Shown in pieces: positions 1 through 11,600 of a stretch of 64,000 nucleotides of DNA. Each line of letters opens with the position of its first letter. The stretch's first letter is position 1. This DNA comes from Nematostella vectensis (Eukaryota; Cnidaria; Anthozoa; Actiniaria; Edwardsiidae). A program made the position numbers and the translations under genes. The stretch spans positions 2,889,894 to 2,953,893 of the forward strand of contig NC_064040.1 of assembly GCF_932526225.1 (NCBI RefSeq), in the 5' to 3' direction. The notes beneath the pieces were generated by a model. The model had not been told where the DNA came from and searched no databases. It worked only from the letters and a program-made list of their open reading frames with translations.

Positions 1-3000
1 CCAACAGCCTTCCTGATCCTGGCCAATCATGCTATGTGTATGCGGTCCACCTTGTACTAACTAAGCCAGACTCGCATGAGAGGGCTGTTCGCTCACAAGG
101 AACACGTTTAAAGGACCCTGAGAAGCGGCCTTTATCTTTAGGGATTATTCTCAACAAATCATTGCCAAAGGTGAGCACACTGAAAAGGAGATCATTTTTT
201 TATGATCTCTGTAAAAACGTTATTAATGACACCTCCTTGTCCTACATCTTATGTTTTTCAGCTCCCCGCATTTATTATCTACGACAGAGCAGGTGAGATG
301 ACTGTCTCTCTCAAGCATTGCTACAATACCATGCTCACTTCCCAACAACTCGCACTAATACAGCGCTTCCACCGATACGTGTTCACTGACGTCCTGAACC
401 TCGAGAAAGGCGAGTCCTCGCTGAACTTCGAACCAAAAGAGAACAAGAATGGATGCTTCCTTGTACTACTCAGGAACACTGATCAGACTACGAACCCCGA
501 TAGGGAAGGTCAGACAAAGAACCCCTATGAAGAAGGCCAGACAACGAATCCCGATAGGGGAGGTCAAACAACGAATCCCGATGAGGCACAGGAAAATATC
601 CGTAAAGGATTTGACGGCTTTCCAAAACTGAGTCAAGACGTTCATGCTTCAGGAGTTGAGAGGTGCGACAAAATCCCTTTAGACGGGGCGAATGGTAGCG
701 CAACGGTCACAAGCAATGAGCTTCGTAGAACGCCGTGTAATGCAAATGGTAATAAGTATGATATTCGGCCTGAGATGGTTAACGAAGAAAATGTTCCAAT
801 CTTGGCCAAGCAAAATACCCACAATACTAATCCATCTTGGAAAATCGCATTCGGTTTCCTTTACTCTCTAGAAGATTCCGTGACCAGTTTTGATGACCCA
901 TGTGATCCTCCTCCTCCAATTACAAGCGACTTTGAAGTGTTTCGTGACAGTGTCGTCACGACAGCATACGCTCCTTCGAGATTGCGTTACTACGTGGCTG
1001 ATATCCGCTATGATGAGAGTCCAACCTCACCGTTCCCCTCTCCGTCCGTCGCACCAACGTTCGGAGACTACTACAAGGATCGCTATGGCGTGGATCTGTC
1101 ACGTGATCAGCCTCTATTGGATGTGGATCACGTGTCCTCGCGCCTGAACTTCCTTCGGCCTCGTTATAAAACAAGCAAGGGCAAAGATCTGGCTCTACCG
1201 GATGAGAAATCCAAAAGGTAAACTGCTGGTCTGATCACCGAAGTACATCAAGCCTTTTTGGTTTTATGATGATAATAATTGAATTAACCTAACTACTTTT
1301 TTGGTCATACAAATTAACCGTGATTTCACTAAAACAGCCACATGGGTTATATTGACTCATTGCCCATTATTGCTTTAGGGATTATTGTTTACTACTGTTA
1401 AAATAAAAAAATACGTCTCTTAGTTCTTGACTTTTAGGGTTTATTTTAGTACGACTGTTTGTCCTGTGCCGTAGGTTCTAGAAATGGCTTATGGCTAAGA
1501 AATGGCTCATGGCCTCATTGTCAACAGGTCGCAGAGGTCACGTGTGTCCTTGGTCCCAGAGATGTGTTCTATCCACCCTATACCGGGCTCACTGTGGCGT
1601 GACATCACTAACATGCCGTCTATTCTTTATCGTGTCGATGCTTTGCTTATAGCCGAGGAGCTACGCCAGAAATTAGCCGTCGAGGCGGGGATAGGTAAGG
1701 TAGATATTCAGTCAACTTGGAATAACTCGACAGAAAAGCAAGCTTGACATCCCCTTTCTTTCCGGGGAGAAATGTTAGTCGTAATGTATAGGATCTAAAA
1801 TATACATCCACATTTACATGTGTATGTATATCCCTTCCTTAGAAAAAATGGATCCTCCCCAAGAAATGTTGTGCCATAGCTATGAAATATTTTAGTTAGT
1901 CGCAGCCATAGGTACTGTGCTGTTAAGCTTTTATTCGTCTATCTAACCCGCCAAAAGCTTGTCCTTGATCCTTACCCTGTTTCCGTCCGTCAGTGTTTGC
2001 TTCAGCGGTTCGTGTTAGAGTTTTTACTTCGTGCTTACTTGAAATTCCATAGCATTATCATTCTATTGTTGTGTGATTGTAGGTATGCCCGTCTGGCCTG
2101 AAGGACATGATCTACCTCAACTGTCCATCGAAGAGATGGTAGCAGGGCCAATTCACCCAGCTGCTGCCTCTAGCGACGTCACTGTACAGTGTTCCTCTTT
2201 CAGTGATCCAAATACTGCCGCTAAAACTTGCTCAGTAGTCAACACAAGTGTGCCTCTGGAGACTCGCTTGGGCAGCATGATCCTTAGCGATTCTACTGAT
2301 GCGTGCACATGGGAGACCCGGAGAAGTCACTCGAATAAAGGGAGTGAAACTCCAGAAGTTGGCTTAAATGGCAAGAGAGTAAACAGCGCAGGAACCTGTT
2401 TAACAGGGGATGTAGACGCGAATGTATCTAAGGATCGTGAAACGCAGTTCGACCCTGGACCATCATCCACTCTTATCCTTCGAGCCCTGACCACAACAAG
2501 CGCCAACGATATCATAGATCACGAGCGCCTGGAGATCTACGGTGATGCTTTCATCAAGTACGCAATTTCCGAACTACTTTACAGCGATTTCCCCAATGTT
2601 AATGAAGGGAGGCTGTCTTTCTTACGCGGCCTACGCGTTAGCAATCAGCAGCTGTTCTATCTAGGTCGCAGCCGTGGCTTAGCGCCTTTGATACTTACTA
2701 AGCCGTTTGAGCCCGTTGGTAGCTGGGTGCCTCCAGGGTTCTCTTCTTCTTCCATGCGTAACGTCCACGAGACCCTGGACGTGAGTCCTCAACATGGAGT
2801 TAATGACGTTCTGAACATCGACGATGAAGACAGTTTAGATCATTCCGAGATCCAAGACATCAGCGGCAATGAATGCCGGGGAAACGTCGAACCAATGTTA
2901 CTCCCACCGCACACGTTTACTGTTATATCCGATAAAACTGTTGCTGATACAATCGAGGCGTTGATAGGCGCTTGTTTGATGTCGAGTGGGACGAATGCGG

Positions 3001-5776
3001 CGCTTAGGCTGATGAGATGGCTTGACATGGATGTCTCGTCTTGCCCTGATAGTAAACTCTCCAACCCTTCCACTGAGAGCTCGTCTGAAGACAAAGCACG
3101 AAGCATCTATCAGGAACCATGTATTACCAATCATATACCCTCGGCTACAGAGCTATCTGTTACAGATATCAAGCCTCCTCTAACCCCTTCCTTTTCAGGG
3201 AAGATGGATGTCCAGCTTTTCAAGCGAGCCGTACAAGAGCCACTCTCTACTCCTTTCATCTCAAAGCAGACGGATGATCTCCTTCGCGTACGTACTGCAA
3301 ATGATCAACCCCCAGCCACTGTATGTTCGACTGCAGGGCAAGGGCTGTTTGAAAACGTTGAGCCATCCTCGACCTCAACAGTCTCCAAGCAGATGAAAGA
3401 ACAACTTTCCGTGCATGCAGTGGACGAAAAACTTTTTGACAATGCATACTCGACCTCAGAGCATGACCTTTCTATCAACAAGCAACATCAAACTACTGCA
3501 GTCTTATCGGAACACCAACTTGGCGAACTTGCCCTCGTCGAGGCTTCATTGGGTTATACTTTCCGAGACAGGGATATTCTGCTTCAGGCGCTAACTCATA
3601 CGTCTTACCCACGAGCCTACAGCTCCGTCAACAGCAGCTACGAACAGTTGGAGTTCCTGGGGGACGCCCTTCTCGATTACCTCGTCACACGACACGTGCT
3701 ACAGAGGTTCCCACGTCTCTCTCCCGGTGCAATAACTGACTTGCGTTCTGCTGTGGTCAACAACTACAGCTTGGCGTGTCTGACCATCCAGCGCGACTTT
3801 CACAAGCACATGCGATCCATGTCGATGGCACTGTTCAAGGTCGTGAGGAGGTTTGTGCGAAGGCTGAGCGAGATAGAGGAAAAAGAGACGAGACCAGATC
3901 AGGTAAACATGAATGGACTATTACGTCAAAGATAATATGACCAGATCAGGTAACGTCGTAAACTTCACCGATAGACCAAGGTAATAGGTGTTTTCCGTTA
4001 CCGATAGACCGTGGTACTTTGTGTTTTCTGTTACCGATAAACCAAGGTACTTGGTGTTTTCCGTTACCGATAAATCGTGTTACTTGGTGTTTAGTAGTAG
4101 CCACGCCATATGTACAGTCGTTTTCCTTCTTATTATTAAGGGGGCAGTAGGAATCAAAGGGGATAATTATAATGTGTCCCTATCTCACTCCTCTCCAACA
4201 AATGCAGCAGACTGGCCTTATTGGGATTTGTTCTAATGGGAGACCGTTTCCTTTCTTATGATGGGGTTAGGGGGGACAGTATAGATTAAAAGAGGCAATT
4301 TAATAGGTCCCCTATCTGACTTCTCTTCCAATGAATGCAAGCCCGCCATTATAGGGTGCTGTTACCGACACACCACAGATTTGTTCCCGTGATTCGTACA
4401 GGTTTATTCCAAGCTTCTGCTCACCACAGTGGAGGATGGGAGAGGCGGCGAGGCCATAGAGGTCCCCAAGGTGCTCGGGGACTTGTTCGAGGCGCTCCTG
4501 GGTGCGCTATACGTGGATTGTGGAAGGGATGAGGAACTAGCATGGTCAGTTATCTACCCTCTCCTGACACCAATCATCGGTAAGTTAATTAAGTGAAGTT
4601 AAAAAAATTTAATGTTTTTTTTTTTTTTACCGGAAGATCGTGTTCAAAGTCTTCGACAGGGAGGTTTTTTTGTATGTTTCAGAGCACTACTCGGTCCATC
4701 TGCCTATCTCACCCACTCGGCAGCTCGTGGAAATGATGCCAGGCGCCGCCACATTCACGTGAGTGCCTTTTTAGGCGATTTTTTACGCATTCGATCCGAT
4801 TTAACACGCTGGGTTCTCTGTGGTCAAGAATTCTTTTTCCCGCCAGGACTGAGAGATAGATGAGCTTGAATCTCAGTAGCCCTGTTTTTCTCGTCATTTC
4901 GCGCGACATTCCCAATCGTCGAAAACAAAACATTTCCTAAAAAATAAGTACCGACTAGTAGGCCAGTGATTTGTTTTTGTCTCTACTATCACAAGTGCGT
5001 CATAACTATCATTTCATCTACACAACAAGCTTAAATACAAACCTATTATAAGATTCATAAGATTCAAAACACTTCTCAGAGCCCTAAAGAGTGATATGAT
5101 CTGTCTTAATCCCTGATTTCCGAGAAAGTGTTCCTCTCAATAACATATCTATATTTGGTAGTCTATTTTAGATCACCTTAAGTAGTAAACAAACAGTACT
5201 GTCGGAACCTTTATGGAGAAATTTTAAGTGAGCTATCAGAGATGCAAAAAAGGGTATGTCTGAGAGAGGGTGGAGTCGTAGATCGAAAGATAGATGAGGT
5301 AGGCAGGCAAGTGGTGGGTGTGTATTGAGGTGCTAGCTGGGGCAATGTATGTAGGTGATCATGGGTAAATGGGCAGGGCGTATAGGAGAAGGGGGAGATG
5401 GTTATGAAAAGTACTGTGGAGTTAGAAGTAGGGGCCAACTTTGGGAGGTATTTATGGGGCAGAGGGGATATACGGAGCACGATAAAGAGATAATAATAGA
5501 CCGGCTTTTAAGGGACTGGGTATAATGACTGTACATGATAGTATAGGTTTTTCCTACAAGGGGGGTGGGGGGGGTGGGCTAACTGACGTATATGCTAACT
5601 TTTGCTGTCTCCGTTGTTATAGCTGTCTGAGTCAAAACGTCATCGGCCATCACGCCTGTGAATTGGTTGTCAAGGGTTACGGGCGGTTCATGGGCACGGG
5701 CAGGAACGCCCAGATCGCGCGATCCACCGCTGCCCAGCACGCGCTGGCGCGCATAAAGAGCAAACAAAAGAAATAA
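1..5776 (+). CDS. Dicer-type ribonuclease III, C-terminal half (5' end outside window)
   Basis: Cuts long dsRNA or pre-miRNA into small RNAs. Seven exons join in phase: <1-170, 262-1217, 1528-1694, 2083-3902, 4402-4579, 4683-4758 and 5623-5776 (stop TAA). They give about 1,172 residues. Order: platform/connector (1-480), PAZ (about 925-1217, containing FPSP, DYYKDRYGVDL and QPLLDVDH), the conserved IHPIP/LWR segment (exon 1528), RNase IIIa (about 2500-3030; HERLEIYGDAF and DTIEALIGA), a long polar linker, RNase IIIb (about 3520-4579; EQLEFLGDALLDY and GDLFEALLGA), and a C-terminal dsRBD (exon 5623). The acidic catalytic positions of both RNase III domains are present, so the enzyme looks active. 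The helicase and DUF283 parts lie upstream of the window. Cnidarians are known to have more than one Dicer; I cannot say which this is. Exon and domain assignment rest on reading, not on a search. Confidence 0.93.
478..591 (+). repeat. in-frame 27-bp (9-aa) repeat inside the Dicer coding region
   Basis: About four units of 27 bp encode repeats of the type (E/G)GQTTNPDR between the platform and PAZ domains of the Dicer. Length is a multiple of three, so copy number can change without frameshift. The segment is polar and likely a disordered surface loop. Confidence 0.8.
3889..4095 (+). repeat. degenerate tandem repeat at a Dicer exon end / splice donor
   Basis: The exon ends GACCAGATCAG|GTAAAC at 3902. 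The same exon tail plus donor (GACCAGATCAG|GTAACG) recurs at about 3940-3956. It is followed by degenerate copies ending in ATAGACCAAG|GTAAT and ATAAACCAAG|GTACT, joined by a repeated TTGGTGTTTTCCGTTACCGA segment of about 33 bp up to 4095. The repeat therefore contains copies of the real 5' splice site and adjoining exon sequence. Confidence 0.75.
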
Positions 5777-5777
5777 A
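5772..5777 (+). promoter_or_regulatory. candidate poly(A) signal AATAAA overlapping the Dicer stop codon
   Basis: AATAAA spans the TAA stop codon of the Dicer gene. A second AATAAA lies at about 5916-5921 and may be the one used, giving a short 3' UTR. Motif match only. Confidence 0.35.
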
Positions 5778-8662
5778 GACTGAGGTAAAATTAACTGCAA
5801 GTGTTTAATAACCTGATTGTGGATTTAAAACAGGATTTAAACTTTGGACCTGCTTATAGAAATCTTCCAATGTCCACCAAACCATTCAACCTCCACGCAC
5901 TAGGTGGCTCGCGGGAAATAAACGATTTTTTTAAATATTTTAATATATTGCAGGAGTTTGAATAATTGTAGATACTACAGAGTAGAGAAGTGAGGTGAGG
6001 AATTAATATAGTAGGTAAAATAGTAATAGTATAGTAATAGGTAGTAAAATATAGGAGTGAGACGATTTGCCTGACGGGGATTAAGTATGGAGGAAAATCA
6101 GGTTTATTTACTTACTATCCTACCTTTTCACTTATCTATTTTTATTTTTCCTTATTCATTTTTTCCTTAATTAATTTACATTTACTTTTGCTGTTTTGCA
6201 TGATAAAGAACAAACATCGAAAACAACAGATCATTGAGATTCATCCATTCGCAAAATGGAAATGTGCTAGCGGTTTCTTGAAGAACTCTTTCCCATTGGC
6301 ATGACTTGAAGCAGATGTTCTACCGGGCCATGTTTACGACAATAAACTGCGACACTGTCATACGCAAGTTCAACTGTCATACGCAAGTTCATAGATTTTG
6401 ATGTGCCATCGAACTGAGATTACCAGGTCTCAATATTCAGATGTCGCATTTTGTTATTGTTGCAAGAAATTGGACTATGTAGTTTCTATTTCTTTACTCA
6501 AATTTTATTCTGTACTTTTAAAGATTTTCTAGTGAGCTTATTTTTTTGGTGAGCTTACATTCTGGCGAAATAGCAAATATTTGTCAGAGTTGGTACTGAG
6601 ATGTTATTTTCCATGAAGATTTTATTGATTTTGGAGTTATTTGTTTTTGTTCGTATTTTTTGTCCTGTATTTCAAGAGATCGTTTCAACCATCGTAAAAA
6701 GCAAGCAACGTCCTGCAGTTAGCGAGACCAAGTGCCTTCTGTTGCCAAATAAACAGATCTTTATCGAACCTGTTTCCCCATTTGGTCGAGATTAAGTACT
6801 CTTAATTAAAATAGCACCCGTGCTTGGAAATAAACTGCAGTTGTCGACAAATATATCCCAGTTCTAAGGTTTAGAAAGATGAGGTTTTTTTAATTTTTCA
6901 TTTTCCGTGAGAAACAGCAATATGTCTATTCGATTAGCACTTGGGTATTCATTTTGCTAAGAAGCTCTGATTCTAACAACTTGCCAGATCCGACTCTCAG
7001 GTAGCCCTATCGTCGCGTCTTCTAAACTTCCTCCACATTTATACTCGATTCTTTCACACTTTTTCACGGCGATAGTAAATTATCCTCTGACAAGCCTTGT
7101 TTGCAACCTTATAATCTTTTGAAAGTGTCATTGTTGCCGTACAAAACGCTTTTTGCTTGAGCGATTACCATGTAGAAGTCCTTTTAGTTGTCACCGATAA
7201 GACGGAATAGACCAAGATTTGATTGATCGGGTCCAATACTGTATATGGGATTTCCTTGTGTTTCTAAAACGATTCTTGGATATTATTTTTGAACTCAAAA
7301 CGAGCGGTCCTCCCTCCCCTTAACTAAACGTCCTGATTTTATTTAATGTAAATCCCATCATATTTTTTAAGTCTAATATTTTGGTGTGTATGATATTTGT
7401 TAATTGGCAAGCGAAAAATTTACCTTCGAAGGAAAACGAAAAAGGAATGACATTTTTCAGCTGAGGGCCCAAATAATATATAAAGCTGTTCTAGACAGTA
7501 ATTATATAAAATCAGATGCATGCTGTAATATTATCTTGCCGATAACACTCGTAATATTCCCCTATTCACGGTAGCTCTAGGGAAATTCTGATTGAATAGA
7601 ACTTTTGTGGACGATCAATAGACTGATGAAAGCTTTAATACATACAACCATGTGTTATGAGAGCTTTAATACCTAGGTCCATGTGTTATTGTGAACAACG
7701 TGACTTGTAAACCAAAAGCTTTTAGGTTCTCCTAGAACCAGGAAATTACAAACTTTTCGGGGTGAGATTTCAGCCAGATAGATTGACATTTATGAATATC
7801 GATAAAGTCAAATTAAAAAAAAAAACAATAGTATTATTCTTTTTTTGCTGCAGGCGAATTTATCGCTAAATTTTTGTTATAAGTAAAAAGAATTATTCTT
7901 TGTATAGCTGTATATAAAACATTTATTTATTTAATCGCCTCACTTGTATAACTCTAATCATTCTTGAAGTTTTCCTGTAAGAAGTTTTGAGAGGGAATAT
8001 GAGATTTTGCATTTGATCTCTATACGATCTCTGAATTTCATTGAAATTCCCTCGAGTGAGGTTGGCGAGTGCTATGAATATCTCAAAGAAAAAGGTCCAA
8101 GCTTTCGTTTCGAATCGTGAGCAGGTCTCAGTGATACGACTCCTTAATGGCACATTTTGCGCGTATTACAATAATAGGGAGCGGAAGCTGTTAGGGATTG
8201 AGTGGCGTTAGGGGCAGGGTCGATGGAGTTAAGTGTCACGCGCTACTTGCATAGACCTTATAACGATCTCGTTACCGTCTTATCAACACCAAAAAAATTG
8301 TTCTAAGACTTTTTGTTTCAGCTACGGTGAATCGGCGGTGGTGGCTAAAAGGTCGTCTCAACCAGCAGAGTATGTTGGCATTTATAAAGTACTTTTTGTA
8401 TTTTAGAGTAAAGAGTCTTTTTCTAAGGAGACACGGCTTTCCGTCGAGATGTTAAGAGCATTTTAAAAGGATTGTGTCTTAAGTTTGAAAGAAGAACTTT
8501 TTCCGTTGCTTTTGACGCAGTTCCGCGAGTAAGGACGCATAACTCAACGAACATAAGAAGATTGTTTATTTTCATGACACATATTTTAAAAGACCCAATT
8601 ATTGGCCTCGGTACGGTCTCTTAGAAGATTACCGCAAGTTCGACTGTACTCGAAGAAAAAGA
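5777..8662. other. intergenic, AT-rich, no gene seen
   Basis: No open frame longer than about 76 codons and no recognisable protein on either strand. There is a short degenerate GTAATAG-type microsatellite at about 5995-6060. A stretch at 8322-8369 has an acceptor-like and a donor-like end (TTTCAG and AAAG|GTCG) and could be a 5' UTR exon of the downstream GPCR, but this is speculation. Confidence 0.6.
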
Positions 8663-11600
8663 ATGAATGCTACGAATACTACGGGCGGGTCAGTGGATAT
8701 CACGCTTCGTGCCATGCGCCTGGCGCTCTACCCGACTGTTCTGCTACTGGGTATTGTCGGTAATATCTTGGTGTGTAGCGTTATTTTGCACCAGCGCTCG
8801 CGGAATGGCCGGCCGACCACGCGTTACTTCGTGCTAAACCTGGCGATCTCCGACCTCCTCGTGCTCATCATGTTTATCCCGTTCGACCTGGCGTACTTGG
8901 AGTACGAGGTGTGGACGTTTGGCTTGGCCATGTGTAAGATCATCAACACCATCAGCTACGCGTTCGTGACGATCTCTGGGACGACACTAGCGGCGATCAG
9001 CATGGACCGGCATAGAGCTATCGTGTACCCCATGAGACAGCCGTTCAGTGCAAGGTTAGGATATGCTTAGTCATGTTTGGCGGGGAGGGAAGGGGGGCGT
9101 GTGCGACAATGCGGCATTCGTTAAGTAAGGTTAGGAATATACTTAGTCATAGTTGGCGGGGAGCGGAGGGGGGCGTGTGCGACAATGCGACATTCGTTAA
9201 AGTTAGGAATATGCTTAGTCATAGTTGGCGGGGAGGGGGGCGTGTGCGACATTTGTTAAGTGCAAGGTTATTGATCCTTAGTGCATCTGGTCAGTGGCAT
9301 ACGACTCCTCGTGCGACAGAGCAGTTGCGGGGTTGCAATGCGACAACTAGCTAGATTCATGGGATAATGTTTTCCAGCCATAGAATGAAAGGAAAACGTG
9401 GAAGTATCACTTTTAGGACTGTTTATGGAATGGTTCGATGGTACAACGTGTTTACCGGGTGACGTTAGAATCACAATGAAGAGCGCGTTTTAGCGGCGAT
9501 TTTCAGTTTACATACAAAGACTATTTTCCTCCAATTCCATAGAGATAAAAATTAAAGAATAAAAAAAACGTTTCTTTTTGTTTTCGTGCAGCTAAAAACA
9601 TTCAAACTGAATCCCTGATGTTTCGTGCTTTAATTCTATTTTGCCCAACTTTTAGCTACGTTTATAATCATTACAATCGTAATGACGAAAAGTATGACGA
9701 GTATAGCTATCTTCCAAAGTGATGTTGAGTAATGATTTTGATGGCGATGATAATAATGAAAACATATATTACGCTGTGACCGTGGTGATAAGAAAATCGG
9801 CGTTTCTGTTTGATACGTGTAACCAGACAGATTGACTTGTTTTGACTGATCTGGAAATGCTTAAGGGCGAATGTGGCGTTTACATGCAGCACTTTGCACT
9901 TATGAAGATCCATCTCAGTTCTTGACGCGTTTTTGGTTTGCGCCACTATTTACCCGTAGCATCTTTTTTTTTTCTACTGTCCCTTTTGCTGACAGCCATT
10001 GCACATTGTGGCATCCTAATGGGCCCCTTTATATTTGTGGTCTGCCTCATTTTAAAAGCCGTTCGACCATTTAAAAAAAAATAAAAAAAATAAAGTTTTT
10101 ATATGGCGCTTGTATCAGCCTTATTCGAAGATCTTCATGTGTACAATCTTGATTGCCCAGGCTGGAGCTGGGGAGCTTCTAAGTAAGCCCACATGGTAAG
10201 CTCAATAAGTTAAATTCAGGGTCGAGAAACAGAAAGATACTCTCCATGTCTCGACCGAGAGGTCCAATACGGTGAAACGCGCTAACACAGCGGGCCACCT
10301 TTGTGAAAATCCCTATACGCTGGACACACTAACACACTGGGCCACTTTTAGTAGGAGACCCCATACGCTGGACACACTACACACTGGGCCACTTTTAGTA
10401 GGAGACCCCATACGCTGGACACACTACACACTGGGCCACTTTTAATAGGAGACCCCATACGCTGGACACACTAACACACTGGGCCTGTGACTCCACAGCT
10501 GGTAGCCGTTACACACGTACAAGGAGACGTCCAACTCTGCGACGCAGTTTATTAAAGTCTCTTGCTATATCCTGACCTATCAAACCTACGTAGGGCTTTT
10601 CCCTGACCTATCAAACCTACGTAGGGCTTTTCCCTGACCTATCAAACCTACGTAGGGCTTTTCCCTGACCTATCAAACCTACGTAGGGCTTTTCCCTGAC
10701 CTATCAAACCTACGTAGGGCTTTTTCCCTGACCTATCAAACCTACGTAGGGCTTTTCCCTGACCTATCAAACCTACGTAGGGCTTTTCCCTGACCTGCCA
10801 AAGTAGGTGCTCAAATGCTGCTTTAGCCATCGATGTACTGAGCCTTGGGAAAAGTAACTGATGAGATTTTTTTAAAAAAAATATATATATACGACAGAGA
10901 TTGCTTAACTGCTTACAGCAGAAATGGAAATAACTGCCTTTCGCTTTGCGCTCCGTCCACTATAGCTCTCTAATGACTCATCCAACAAGCCACTCAAATG
11001 TGGCTGTACGTTGACTCGGTTAACCCCTTAAGCACGTGCCACGAGTGGTCCATTAACAAAACTGTTAAAAACACGCGCAGGAAACTTAGGTGTTTCTACT
11101 CAGCGAATTGTATAAGCACGTACCGTATGAGACATGTAAATCAAGATGAAACTCAGCGAGGCCTTTGTGAGCCTTGCTTACCATGGGACGCGGGCTACTG
11201 TGATCACCTTGGCAAAGTAGGCCAATCACGATACGAGAATCTTGACGCGCGCTACCGTGATCACCTTGGCGAAGTAGGCCAACCACGATACGAGAAACGT
11301 ACGAATGTAATTGTCATGAAACCTAATTGCCTACCAGCGTGGCAATGAAATACTAAGGTCTAAAGTAATAATTTTATTGCAATGGAATAAGCAAAACATT
11401 ATAGTCCGGGACAGATAAAAATAAACTAAGGACATTATTTCAACAGCAGCGAACGTAATAAGTGGAGTTTACAGTGCAAACGTCCGCGTCCTCAATTGAA
11501 CGTGAAACTTGGACTTTCCCACGTTCGTGGTTTTACGGAAAACGGCTGAAATGTATCAGACAGAACGCATTTCCACGTGCTGCCATTGAACTCCGAATCA

